Of a stretch of 64,000 bases of DNA, positions 20,302 through 29,700 are shown piece after piece. Numbering within the stretch: the stretch's first letter is position 1; each line of letters opens with the position of its first letter. The stretch is from Eilatimonas milleporae (GTDB lineage: Bacteria > Pseudomonadota > Alphaproteobacteria > Sphingomonadales > Kordiimonadaceae), in NCBI RefSeq assembly GCF_003688555.1, contig NZ_REFR01000012.1:1-64000 (forward strand), in the 5' to 3' direction. Both the position numbers and the translations under genes were made by a program. The notes beneath the pieces were generated by a model that was given only the letters and a program-made list of their open reading frames with translations, was not told the DNA's origin and made no database searches.

Positions 20302-21069
20302 ACGTTGGAAACCCTTGGCGTCAGTGTGAAGCGATATCCACTTTTGGGGTCGAGTTTGATATACGACGACCAAGCCGCAACCAAACTTGGTCATCAAAGT
20401 GGATTTTGGATGCTGTGACCGGGGGATTTTGCTTCATCGGCTTTGGTGGCTTTTACAGTGCCTTTAGTTCTGAATCTCTGAAACCGTCGCTATCTCCATT
20501 AAAATGTGTTGTCACAAAAGAAGCTGTCTATCCGATGGCTTTGGCGCCTGAGCGCGCAACGCGATCAACCGGAGAAGGCACCGGGTAAGGCCAACCCGGA
20601 CAACTTCGTGTCAGGGTCGGTGATGAATGGCGTGCCCCGATCTGGGAACCAGAGTTAACCGATACAAAAGTTACCAAAGCAATTGACGACGCTGGTCGGT
20701 TGTTTGGTGAATTCAATATCCGCTTTGGTTGGAATTGGACAATTTCAAAATGGCAGAGAAGCGAGATGCCGGCGCGCTGCAATCTGCCGCAGGATTCATA
20801 TCCTGCACTTTCAGTCTTGATGTCCCAATCGCGTAGTCTACAAAACGTCAGGCCCATCCTCGCAATCAACAATAAACCCTCTCAAACCATAAGCTTGAAG
20901 GGGTGGACGCCGGAAATCAAAAAACAGGACGCCTCACGCCCCCGGTCAGACAGAAAGACCAACTGACCGGTCAGTCATCGCGGCATGTATTGGACCGAAT
21001 TGTGTGTTGGCCCGCCAAAATACGGTAAACTCGTTTCAATACCCAAATCTGCGAAAAGGAACATGCGGC
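20302..21069. other. 768-bp stretch without a confident gene
   Basis: A nested hairpin follows the MFS gene: outer arms ATCCACTTT (20336-20344) / AAAGTGGAT (20396-20404), inner arms GACCAAG (20368-20374) / CTTGGTC (20386-20392). It may end the transcript. A plus-strand frame is open from about 20590 to 20966 (includes VRVGDEWRAPIWEPEL and FNIRFGWNWTISKW). It has no convincing start and no family I recognise. Its stop codon lies inside palindrome copy 3. It may be a decayed gene. Confidence 0.4.
20961..20976. repeat. 16-bp dispersed palindrome, copy 3 (perfect)
   Basis: AACTGACCGGTCAGTC. The centre CCGG makes this copy a perfect inverted repeat apart from the outermost base. It lies 94 bp before the VOC gene. 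Confidence 0.7.
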
Positions 21070-21486
21070 ATGATTGCCTATGTCACCGTCGGTGCTGATG
21101 ACATGGCCCGCGCGAAACGGTTTTACTCTGCGTTTCTGCCGGCCCTTGGTTACGCGCTGGAGGAGGGGCTTGCGGGCCTCAGCTACGCGCTGCCCGAACA
21201 ACCGGGTCAGTCTGTCTCCTTGCCGGAATTCTACGTCAAACCAACCTTCGACGGGCGTCCGGCCACGGCCGGGAACGGTGCCATGATCGCGTTCGAGGCG
21301 CGTAGCCAAAAGCAGGTTCGGGACCTTCACGCCACCGCGCTGGCCGCAGGCGGTTTGGACGAGGGCCAGCCGGGCTTCCGTGCTTCCTATGGGCCGCATT
21401 TTTATGTCGGCTACCTTCGCGACCCTCAAGGCAACAAGATCGCACTGTTCTCCAGCGATCCGACCGAACCTGGACGCGATGGATAA
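21070..21486 (+). CDS. VOC (glyoxalase/bleomycin resistance) family protein
   Basis: 138 residues, one complete VOC unit of two beta-alpha-beta3 modules. MIAYVTVGADDMARAKRFYSAFLPALGYAL is the first half, and HFYVGYLRDPQGNKIALF the metal-side motif of the second. Members are small metal-dependent enzymes or binding proteins. The substrate cannot be read from the sequence. AAAGGAA about 11 nt before ATG 21070 supports the start. The frame is open upstream only by chance. It stands alone between palindrome copies 3 and 4. Confidence 0.88.
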   Translation: MIAYVTVGADDMARAKRFYSAFLPALGYALEEGLAGLSYALPEQPGQSVSLPEFYVKPTFDGRPATAGNGAMIAFEARSQKQVRDLHATALAAGGLDEGQPGFRASYGPHFYVGYLRDPQGNKIALFSSDPTEPGRDG

Positions 21487-21542
21487 CGTGAGGGACACGG
21501 ACGGTGACCCGGGAACGAACCTCTGGCTCACACGAAAACCCC

Positions 21543-21558
21543 GACTGACCAGTCAGTC
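21543..21558. repeat. 16-bp dispersed palindrome, copy 4
   Basis: GACTGACCAGTCAGTC with right flank ACCGCACCCCCTTATA, nearly the same as the flanks of copies 1 and 5. Confidence 0.7.
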
Positions 21559-21711
21559 ACCGCACCCCCTTATAACACTCCGCACACAGCATCAATGAAC
21601 AGGACATTCCATCCGAAAACACACCAATCCATGAAAAGGCACGATCAGGCGCCGCGTCCTCGGCCCGCCAATCCAATGTGAAGGGGCTCGGGTTCCTCCG
21701 GCCAGGACAGC

Positions 21712-22446
21712 CTACAGTGGCTTGGTGTTTGAAAAGGGGGGCCGACCGCTATTTGCGGCGCGGGCACTCTGATGATCGTCCAGATACTGGTTATAATGGG
21801 TGCGGAGTTCTGTGTCGGGCTGTCCACCCGGCGTGTACAAACCCTGGTTTTCCGTATCCTGGGGCGTCATTTTCTGCAGCACGCACTCAATGGCGCATTC
21901 GCCAATGGGGGTCATGGTCTGATCGAAACGTGGTAGGTCAAACCGGTAGGTGGCATTGAGAAGTTCAATCTTCTCCACCCGTAACGGCACATCGGTTTTG
22001 ACAATCATGTCGAGGAGATTGATGGACCGCGGCGACCACGACGTCGATTTATAGATTGTGAACGTCCATTTGTGGTCTGCATTGCGCGCGGACGGGAAGA
22101 CACCCTGTTCATAAAGGTCTTCATCCGGGACCAGAAGGATCAGGAAACCGCCGGGCTTCAACACTCTCAACCAGTTTTTCAGGCCCACCCAGGGGTCGGC
22201 TAGATGTTCAAGGCAATGGCTGCTGTGAACAAAGTCAAAGCTTTCGCTGTTAACGCCCTCCAAAAGCTGGGCGTCACCATCCTCCCTGTCCCATGTGCGG
22301 ACAGCGTCCATCATGGGGAAGGTCTCGGTATACAGTGTCAGCGGATCGGGCTTTCCGCCGATATCAAGGCCGGATCCCACGAAATACCGGCGCAGGAAAT
22401 TGGGCTGTGACAGGCGGCGCGGGATCGACTTGCTCATCTCTTTCAT
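21712..22446 (-). CDS. class I SAM-dependent methyltransferase
   Basis: 244 residues. Motif I is diverged (SGLDIGGKPDP), while the post-motif region FDFVHSSHCLEHLADPWVGLKNWLRVLKPGGFLILLVPD is the classic Methyltransf_11 signature. The start codon overlaps the stop of the glycosyltransferase gene as ATGA, so the two are probably translated together. By context it modifies a sugar or glycan in the cytoplasm. The acceptor is unknown. It is the last gene of a three-gene leftward operon beginning at 25670. Confidence 0.85.
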   Translation of the reverse strand: MKEMSKSIPRRLSQPNFLRRYFVGSGLDIGGKPDPLTLYTETFPMMDAVRTWDREDGDAQLLEGVNSESFDFVHSSHCLEHLADPWVGLKNWLRVLKPGGFLILLVPDEDLYEQGVFPSARNADHKWTFTIYKSTSWSPRSINLLDMIVKTDVPLRVEKIELLNATYRFDLPRFDQTMTPIGECAIECVLQKMTPQDTENQGLYTPGGQPDTELRTHYNQYLDDHQSARAANSGRPPFSNTKPL

Positions 22447-24536
22447 AGGGTGTCCAACTCATCGATCAGGGCTTTTGCGACATATGCGGGGGTGCTTTGA
22501 CGGTGTATCTCTTGATATTTGTCCGACTGATGAAAGCTTTTCCGTTCGTCGGCGCACCGTTCCAATAATTTCGCCAAAGCCTGCGGTGTTTCGGTTTCCA
22601 GAACGTAGCCCAGATCATGTGCGACGACTTCATCACCGACAAAACTGTTCCGTGTCGCGACGATTGTTTTCCGGGCGCCGGTATACTGGTTTATCAATCC
22701 GCTTTTGCAGTAGCGCTGATCATGCTGATACAGCAGGAGACCCAGATCCGTAATATTGATGAGGTCACCGTAAAATTTGCTATTCAGGTAGCGAAAGTTA
22801 TTTGTCTTGGTATCACCGACAAATATCAGGGCATTGCATGCCGTATCCGACAGGGCGTCTTCAATCTCTTGCTTGGAGACCACGACACCCTTCCCGGCAA
22901 ATATAAAGGTCATTCTTTTCTGACAATCGCGCGTGATCAAGGGAATGGCTTCCAAAAGAAGCTCGACTCCTTTTCCCGTTCGCATCTCGCCCATCATTGA
23001 AAAAACACTGTGGTCATCCGGTATGTTCAACCGGTCACGGGTAAAGACCGTGCGGTTGTATGCGTATGTGATGGAGTGTGCGGGGATATAGACAATATTC
23101 GGGATATCATATTTGTCTTCCAGAGAATCTTTGAGGTCATGCGAATACACAAAAACCTTTTCAAGTCTGAGCAGGGTCTTACGGGTAAGGTGATCGAAAC
23201 GCGGGCCCGTATGCGTGGGCATACGGTGCTGAAACCCGCAAACCGCGACGGTTTGCTGCGTTACAAAAGAGAAAAACCCCTCAATCTGCCAGGGCTGCAG
23301 AAATGGGTCCAGCGTGAGAAATGTGAGGGTCTTATGACCAGCGTGCAGGCTGTCTGAAAGAGTGCGCAAAGACTTGTAAACCGGACGCTGCCAGGCCTTT
23401 TCCTCGAAAGGGATATAGCTTGTCTTACCGCTCAGGGCGTAGGCATCGTACATATAGGGGTGGCTTTCGCGGAATTCCGTGAATATGTGCGGCAGTGCGG
23501 GCAGGCTAAGAATATCGGGGCGGCGTCTATAGGTCTTATCGTCGGCTTGCTTGCGTGTCTTGTCTTCCTGCACCGCCAACTGGTTGAGTGAACCTGCGAA
23601 TGTCTCACGGTTTTCAGCAGGCAACTGGTTTGAAAAAAGCAGGATACCCACAAGGTGCCTGATCAAACTCAACTGTTCATCAAGGGCAGCTCCGTTTGCA
23701 TCTTCGAAAACCTGTTGCAGCAGTTCTGCTCCACCCAGTGATTTCGCGGCTGAGAGAAGACTGTTGAGCGCCCAGCCATAGGCATATGGGTGTTCATCAT
23801 GGGACAGGACTTCGGAAACCGCTTGCCACGCCATGCGTGAGCGAAACCAGGAGCGACTTAAACGGTTTTCATCCACATGGTGACGGACACTGGCGTGCGC
23901 GCAATAGCCGCGCGTCCACCCTGCGGCCTCCAACTGTTTTTGGACGATGATTTCTTCATTGCTCAACAGGCTCACGCTGCCGATCCGGCCGACCCGTTCG
24001 TCAAAGCTGTCGGCCGGGTTGAGCGCGGCTATGCGAAATGCGATATTGGCGCCGCACACATATTCGTGCGGTTCAAGAATCCTAGTGTCCGCTCCCAGAT
24101 CCAGGATCGTCAATGCTCCTTTCGTTTCCGGTGGAAGCCAATCGGGTTCATACGTCGGCCATATGGGATGAACCGGGCCGCCGACCACGCCGGCGCCTTG
24201 CTCCGCTTCAAAAAAGTCAAAAAGAGTTTTTAGCCAGTCGGGCGACGCAATCGCGTCATCGTCCAGGAAACAGACATAAGGGGCGGAAGCCTCGCGCACG
24301 ACAAGATTTCTCGCCCGGGACAGGCCCGGCGGATGGCTGTAAAGAACGCGAAGCTGTTTGGGGCGCGTCAGCCGGTCCCAAAAATTACCCGTAATCGTTT
24401 CATCATTCGTATTATCAACAACAAGAATTTCATAAGTATCGGGGTCAAAATTCTGATTTGCCAGACTGGCGATAGCCTTTTCCAGGTAAGGATATCGATT
24501 ATAGGTACAAATCGCGGCTGTGATTTTATAAGTCAT
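22443..24536 (-). CDS. bifunctional glycosyltransferase: GT2 domain fused to a GT-B (GT4-like) domain
   Basis: About 697 residues from ATG 24536, which has GAGAAGA at a good distance. The frame is open slightly further. Residues about 1-230 are a GT2 (GT-A) domain: ITAAICTYNRYPYLEKAIASL, PPGLSRARNLVV, FLDDDAIASPDW with the metal-binding acids, and NEEIIVQ. After a helical linker, residues about 370-690 look like a GT-B transferase: MMGEMRTGKGVELLLEAIPL, FIFAGKG and LGLLLYQHDQRYCKSGLINQY. Two domains in one chain can add two sugars in turn. It overlaps the methyltransferase by 4 nt. The GT2 half is related to the protein at 50306. Confidence 0.83.
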   Translation of the reverse strand: MTYKITAAICTYNRYPYLEKAIASLANQNFDPDTYEILVVDNTNDETITGNFWDRLTRPKQLRVLYSHPPGLSRARNLVVREASAPYVCFLDDDAIASPDWLKTLFDFFEAEQGAGVVGGPVHPIWPTYEPDWLPPETKGALTILDLGADTRILEPHEYVCGANIAFRIAALNPADSFDERVGRIGSVSLLSNEEIIVQKQLEAAGWTRGYCAHASVRHHVDENRLSRSWFRSRMAWQAVSEVLSHDEHPYAYGWALNSLLSAAKSLGGAELLQQVFEDANGAALDEQLSLIRHLVGILLFSNQLPAENRETFAGSLNQLAVQEDKTRKQADDKTYRRRPDILSLPALPHIFTEFRESHPYMYDAYALSGKTSYIPFEEKAWQRPVYKSLRTLSDSLHAGHKTLTFLTLDPFLQPWQIEGFFSFVTQQTVAVCGFQHRMPTHTGPRFDHLTRKTLLRLEKVFVYSHDLKDSLEDKYDIPNIVYIPAHSITYAYNRTVFTRDRLNIPDDHSVFSMMGEMRTGKGVELLLEAIPLITRDCQKRMTFIFAGKGVVVSKQEIEDALSDTACNALIFVGDTKTNNFRYLNSKFYGDLINITDLGLLLYQHDQRYCKSGLINQYTGARKTIVATRNSFVGDEVVAHDLGYVLETETPQALAKLLERCADERKSFHQSDKYQEIHRQSTPAYVAKALIDELDTL

Positions 24537-24584
24537 ACGCATTCTTCTCATGCCGGTCGACCGATACAATCGATCACGCGCCCA

Positions 24585-25670
24585 TCACTTTACGGACGGT
24601 TGTTCAAGACTCGCGCCAATGACACGGACTGTATCCAGATCTATCACCTGCTTCAGGGTTTGAATGATGTTTGCGGCATAGCCGGGAGAGGCGATGAATA
24701 TCGCCTTGGCGTTGAGAAGAGGCGCCGCCGTCAGGTTTCTCCGATGATAGGTTTCCAAAGATGAAAAGTGCTCACTGAGTTCATCTTCCAGATAATCGAA
24801 ATAGCCTGATATCTCGATACCGTGTCGTGGCAGAGTATTCAAAAGGTAAGGGGCAAGGCTGTTGATGCCGCCGGCACAGGCCAGAAAAACCTCATCGATA
24901 CCGTTCTGTTCAATTTGATGAATCCAAGATTGGCACATTTCCTTGTGCTCGGCATTGGTACAGTATGTTGACCAGAGAATGAGATCACGCTCTATATCCT
25001 GGGCACGCATAAAGTCCGCCCCGAAAACATCCTTTTCATACTGACGGCATGCGTCGCGGTAGTTTTCGGGGTGAACGATATCAACCGGATGTTCCGTCTC
25101 AGGGATGCCGGGGTCTTGCACGGCGGATGACCGCACAAACAGGAGCATGTTTTGACGCCACTGCCAGTCAATGCGGTTGTTGCCCCACAGTCTTGGTCGG
25201 ATAACATCGTGAAGCGAGAAACCGTGACGTGAGAACAGGGAAACCCAAGCGCTGGGCCACATATGGTCATTTTCCTCAGTGGACTGGATGTGTGGGGCCG
25301 GCTCGCAAAAAATAATGGTATTAGCGAGGGACGAGATGCCCTCCACAAGACGGGGCGCTGTGATGGTTTCATCCTTGCCCCTCAAGGCACGTAGAGCATT
25401 GATGCAGATGGCAAGATCGGACGGCTGCCGGTCGCCAAAGTCGGATAAGTCGCTTGGCAGTTCCGAATAACACTCCGGTGAGACCACAATATCAAAAGGT
25501 TCGGGCGGTTTTTCGCAAAGCACCTCGACAAGGGTTGCCCCTCTCTCGAAAAAAGCGGAACACCACTGACCCGGAGTGGTGCTGATTTCAATGACAGATC
25601 GTGGCATGGGAAAAGTTTTCATCAGGGCATCTGCAACATACTGCCCTGAAAGGAGAATGTCCTCGCTCAC
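24585..25670 (-). CDS. methyltransferase-like protein with C-terminal Rossmann-like domain (degenerate SAM motif)
   Basis: About 361 residues. It is a paralogue of the protein at 48854. Shared landmarks are DVIRP-x2-W-x3-R-x2-W-x2-RQNML in the middle and AGG-x4-APYL, Y-F/Y-D-x-L, IASPGY in the C-terminal Rossmann-like half. The N-terminal half keeps the fold pattern, but motif I reads VIEISTTPGQWCSAF where the paralogue has VVDFGCGTGAWLKLF. The glycine-rich SAM loop is thus damaged. A perfect Shine-Dalgarno (AGGAGGTGAT, 25690-25681) overlaps the first in-frame GTG, so the next GTG at 25670 is the likelier start. It heads the operon with the GT2/GT-B fusion. The function is unknown, presumably glycan modification. 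Confidence 0.7.
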   Translation of the reverse strand: MSEDILLSGQYVADALMKTFPMPRSVIEISTTPGQWCSAFFERGATLVEVLCEKPPEPFDIVVSPECYSELPSDLSDFGDRQPSDLAICINALRALRGKDETITAPRLVEGISSLANTIIFCEPAPHIQSTEENDHMWPSAWVSLFSRHGFSLHDVIRPRLWGNNRIDWQWRQNMLLFVRSSAVQDPGIPETEHPVDIVHPENYRDACRQYEKDVFGADFMRAQDIERDLILWSTYCTNAEHKEMCQSWIHQIEQNGIDEVFLACAGGINSLAPYLLNTLPRHGIEISGYFDYLEDELSEHFSSLETYHRRNLTAAPLLNAKAIFIASPGYAANIIQTLKQVIDLDTVRVIGASLEQPSVK

Positions 25671-25680
25671 CGTTGCTATG

Positions 25681-25690
25681 ATCACCTCCT
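25681..25690 (-). promoter_or_regulatory. perfect 10-base Shine-Dalgarno
   Basis: AGGAGGTGAT on the minus strand matches the anti-SD in full. This is unusual in the window. It decides the start of the gene ending at 24585: GTG 25670, 14 nt after AGGAGG, and not the overlapping GTG at 25685. Confidence 0.6.
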
Positions 25691-26138
25691 AAGGATATGA
25701 TAATATTGTGGTATTCACTCTGGTCTGTATACATCACGGTTTCGCGGCAACGCAATTGCGTATCTTCCGCGCCAGAACCGTTTCGGGCTGACAACTTCGC
25801 CTGCGTTCGTACAGCCGGTCTCACCGTGATGAAAAAACCTCTTGAAAGTATTTTGCCGTGGCCATGTCGGACCCAATGGGTTTAAGTCGTCCGCCTTCTG
25901 CAAAACGTTGGTCGTAAGGGGGAAGGATAGAAGCCTGCTGGTTCAGCCGAGGCAACAAGGTGAAAGCAATATATCATACTCTCGCAAGCAACTAAAAAGA
26001 AGACCTCATCATACGATGAGATTTCACATTTTAGGGCATGGTCCGAAGGATAATATATCGAACCAAAATGGACCAGACAGGAACAGAGCCCGACTAACCG
26101 GACAAATCGACACTAATCGATAAGATGGAGGCAAAAAG
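25691..26138. other. 448-bp gap without a gene
   Basis: No supported ORF. A small hairpin CTCATC-ATAC-GATGAG lies at 26005-26020. Composition becomes AT-rich after 25960, so it probably holds the promoters for the divergent genes on both sides. Confidence 0.4.
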
Positions 26139-26498
26139 GTGGCGTATCATCCCAATCGTGTTGCTAGCGAGTTGGTGAAGATCTCCATGAAACGGCAGAC
26201 TATCACTTACACCGAGCTGGGTGTCGCACTGTGCAGAGCGGGGCCGTCTCCGGGCCGGGGACTTGGCCCATATCTGGATGCTTGCCAGGATTGGCTTAAG
26301 AAATGCAATCTGCCGCCCCTCACAAGTCTTGTTGTTCGAAAAGAAACTGGAAGGCCGTCTTCCGAAGCTATCTTTTTTGGAAAGAAGTTTGGGGATATGA
26401 CCGACGAGGAAATTCACTCGCTTCAGACCGAATGTTTTGATTTTCAATGGACCGAAAAACAGCTTAGGGCCTTAGGAGTTCATAGCCATGGAGCCTAA
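26139..26498 (+). CDS. small ATL-like / winged-helix hypothetical protein
   Basis: 119 residues, GTG start with GGAGG 8 nt upstream. The segment ITYTELGVALCRAG, then LGPYLDACQDWLK, then LPPLTSLVVRKETGRPS has the layout of the helix-turn-wing part of alkyltransferase-like proteins. I recall the same LPPLT-x-LVV-x(3)-TG-x-P signature in uncharacterised small proteins often found beside HNH or defence genes. There is no PCHRV alkyl-acceptor motif, so repair by alkyl transfer is not expected. The last 40 residues (FGKKFGDMTDEEIHSLQTE) are acidic and helical. It stands alone, 243 bp before the EndoQ-helicase gene. The function is unknown. Confidence 0.65.
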   Translation: MAYHPNRVASELVKISMKRQTITYTELGVALCRAGPSPGRGLGPYLDACQDWLKKCNLPPLTSLVVRKETGRPSSEAIFFGKKFGDMTDEEIHSLQTECFDFQWTEKQLRALGVHSHGA

Positions 26499-26646
26499 CT
26501 TTCCTTTTTGGCAAGTATAATTCTTCCAGTCCTATAGCCTAAGGGCATGGGTTCAAACCCTGCCTTCATAAACACTCAATCCTGCGCAAGCCGATAGTTT
26601 GTAGGGACGGGGTAATAGAGGTTAGAATTGACATTCTGTATATCTC

Positions 26647-26662
26647 GACTGACCAGTCAGTC
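26647..26662. repeat. 16-bp dispersed palindrome, copy 5
   Basis: GACTGACCAGTCAGTC with right flank ACCGCACCCTCCTATAG. It lies 79 bp upstream of the EndoQ-helicase start, a position where a repressor operator would act. Confidence 0.7.
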
Positions 26663-26740
26663 ACCGCACCCTCCTATAGTCTCCACAGTAAGGCACTTAT
26701 GAGCATGGCACTCCGCATTCAGGGCGTGTAGGGTAAACCC

Positions 26741-29700
26741 ATGCGGTTTTTTAGCGATGTTCAAATTCATTCCAAATGGTCGCGGGCGTGCAGCAAAAAT
26801 GCCGATATCGACCATATGGCGCTGTGGGCCCGGAAAAAGGGGATCACGGTTCTCGGTACCGGTGATTTCACCCATCCCGCCTGGCTCGCCGAAATCAAGG
26901 AGAAGCTGGAACCGGCGGAACCGGGCCTTTATAAGCTGCGCCCCGACATTCAGGCCTGGGTGGACGATCGCAGTCCCGCCGCCTGCCGGCACGCGCCCAT
27001 ACGCTTCATGCTGGAGGTGGAGATTTCCACCATCTACAAAAAATGGGACAAGGTGCGCAAAGTGCACCATCTGCTGCTGGTGCCGGACTTGGAGGCCGCC
27101 GACACACTGGTGGCCAGCCTGTCGAAAATCGGCAATCTTAAATCCGACGGGCGCCCGATCCTGGGGCTGGATTCCCGCGATCTGCTGGAAATCACGCTGG
27201 AAAGCAGTCCGTCCTCCTACCTGATCCCCGCCCACGTCTGGACGCCCTGGTTCGCGGCCCTGGGCTCGAAATCCGGCTTTGACCGGATCGAGGACTGTTA
27301 CGGCGATCTCGCCGACCATATTTTCGCCATCGAGACGGGCCTGTCCTCGGACCCGGCCATGAACTGGCGACTGTCCCGGCTGGACAAATACCGGCTGGTC
27401 TCCAATTCCGATGCGCATTCGCCGCCGAAAATCGGGCGCGAAGCCACGGCTTATGACTGCGACCTTGATTATTTCGCGATGCTGCACGCCCTGAAAACCG
27501 GTGAAGGGTTCGGCGGCACGGTCGAATTTTTCCCGGAGGAAGGCAAGTACCACGAAGACGGTCACCGCAAATGCAACATCCGCTTCACGCCTGAGGAAAC
27601 CAGGGCCCATAAGGGAATATGCCCGGTCTGCGGCAAAAAACTGACCGTCGGCGTCTTGCACAGGATCGATGCCCTCGCCGATCGCACCGAGGCGGAGGCC
27701 CTGGCATCCCCGCCGCCCAAGGCCGCCGAGGTGTTGAGCTTGGTCCCCCTGCCGGAAATCCTGGCGGAAATCGAAAGGGTGGGCGTCGGCAGCAAGCGGG
27801 TGCAGGCGGCCTATGAGCATCTGCTGTCAAAACTGGGGCAGGAACTGCATATTCTGGAGCGCGCGCCCCTGGACGACATTCGCGGGGAAAACCCCCTTCT
27901 CGCCGAAGCCATATCGCGCCTGCGCAAGGGCGATGTCATCCGCGAGCCGGGGTATGACGGCGAATACGGCGTCATCCGCATGTTCGGGGCGCAGGAGCTG
28001 AAAACCCTGACCCGGGGCGGGCTGCTGTTTGATTTCCCGGACGGGGACGCGGAGGGTCAAAAGGCCGTCGCCCCGCCACCGGCAGAGGCGCCGCCGGCCG
28101 AGGACGGTGTGTCCGCCGGCGCGGACGCGGAAACGGCCCCGGCCCCGCCCGCCACGACGTTGGACAAAGACGCAGCGGACACCATGTCGCCCATTCTCGC
28201 CGCCCTCGATCCGCATCAGCGGGCGGCGGCGGAGATCGTCGACGGCCCCCTGCTGATCACCGCCGGGCCGGGTTCTGGCAAGACGCGGACCCTGACCCAC
28301 CGCATTGCCCATATGATCCGGGACCGGGGCATTCCGGCGCGGCAGTGCCTGGCTGTGACATTTACCCGCCGGGCCGCTTTTGAAATGAGGGAACGCTTGG
28401 AATCCCTTCTGCCGGATGACTGGCGTGACGTGCATGTCCACACCTTCCACTCCCTTGCCCTGGCGATTGTCAGGGGCCGGGGTATCGAGGTGCATATTGC
28501 CGACACGGCCGAGCGCCGCGTCCTGCTGATGGACAGGCTGAATATCCCCGAGCGCAAGGCCGGAAAGCTGCTGTCGGACATCTCGAAGGCCAGGCGCACG
28601 CAAACCGACAGTGCCGCGCTGCGGGATTACAGGGACGCCATGGACGCAAAAGGCTGGATCGATTTTGACGATCTGATCGCCATGGCCATTCAGGCGCTGG
28701 AGGACGATCCGGGCGCTGCGGGCGTCTATACCCATATCTCGGTGGATGAATATCAGGATCTTGACGCGCAGCAATACAGGCTGGTCCGCCTGCTGGCGCC
28801 AAAACCGGACAGTCATCTGTGTGTCATCGGTGACCCGGATCAGGCCATTTACGGGTTCCGTGGCGGCGATGCCCGCTTTTTCACGACATTTCATGACGAT
28901 TATCCGGGCGCGCCCGCCCTGCATCTCACCCGTAATTACCGCTCCGGCGGCAAAATCGTCACGGCGTCGGCGCAGGTGATATCCGCCGCCGGGCCTGTGC
29001 GCAAACTGTTCGAGGTCGTTCGCGAAAACCCGGAAAAGATCACCATTCATACCGCCGTGACGGAAAAGGCCGAGGCTGAGTTCATGGTCAAAACCATCGA
29101 ACGTCTGATCGGCGGTCACAGTTTTTTCTCCCTCGATACCGGACGCAGTGACGGGCGGGATACGGACTACGGGTTTTCGGACTTCGCCGTTTTGTACCGG
29201 ACGGAGGCCCAGGGCGAGGCCCTGGTCGAGGCGTTCGAGCGGTCCGGCATGCCGTTCCTGAAATATTCCGCCGGCAGGCTGATCGACAAGCCGGCGGTCC
29301 GGGATTTCATCGCAGCACTTCAGGACCGGGAACAGGCCATCACCGCCGCGTCGCTGCGTGGACTGGACACCCGCGACCGGCACTCTCTGGAGCGTCTGCT
29401 GACGGCGTGCGGCGGCGACAACGACAGGGTCATGCATGAGCTTCAATTCGTCAGCGAGGCCGATACCTGGGACCCGCGCGCCGACCGGGTCGCGCTGATG
29501 ACCATCCATGCTGCCAAGGGGCTGGAGTTCCCGGTGGTGTTCCTGCCCGGGGTGGAGGAGGGGATTTTACCGCTGCGTTTCGGGCCGGGGGACGATACGG
29601 ACCTGGCCGAAGAACGCCGCCTGTTTTATGTCGGTATGACCCGGGCGCGGGACCGCCTGTTTCTCAGCCATGCGGAAAGGCGCCTGTGGCGGGGCAAACC

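Noticed and set aside
26657-29509. Two long frames (about 390 and 560 codons) on the minus strand over the EndoQ-helicase gene
   Set aside because: They are antisense to a gene with complete motifs, show no family pattern, and arise from GC-rich third positions.
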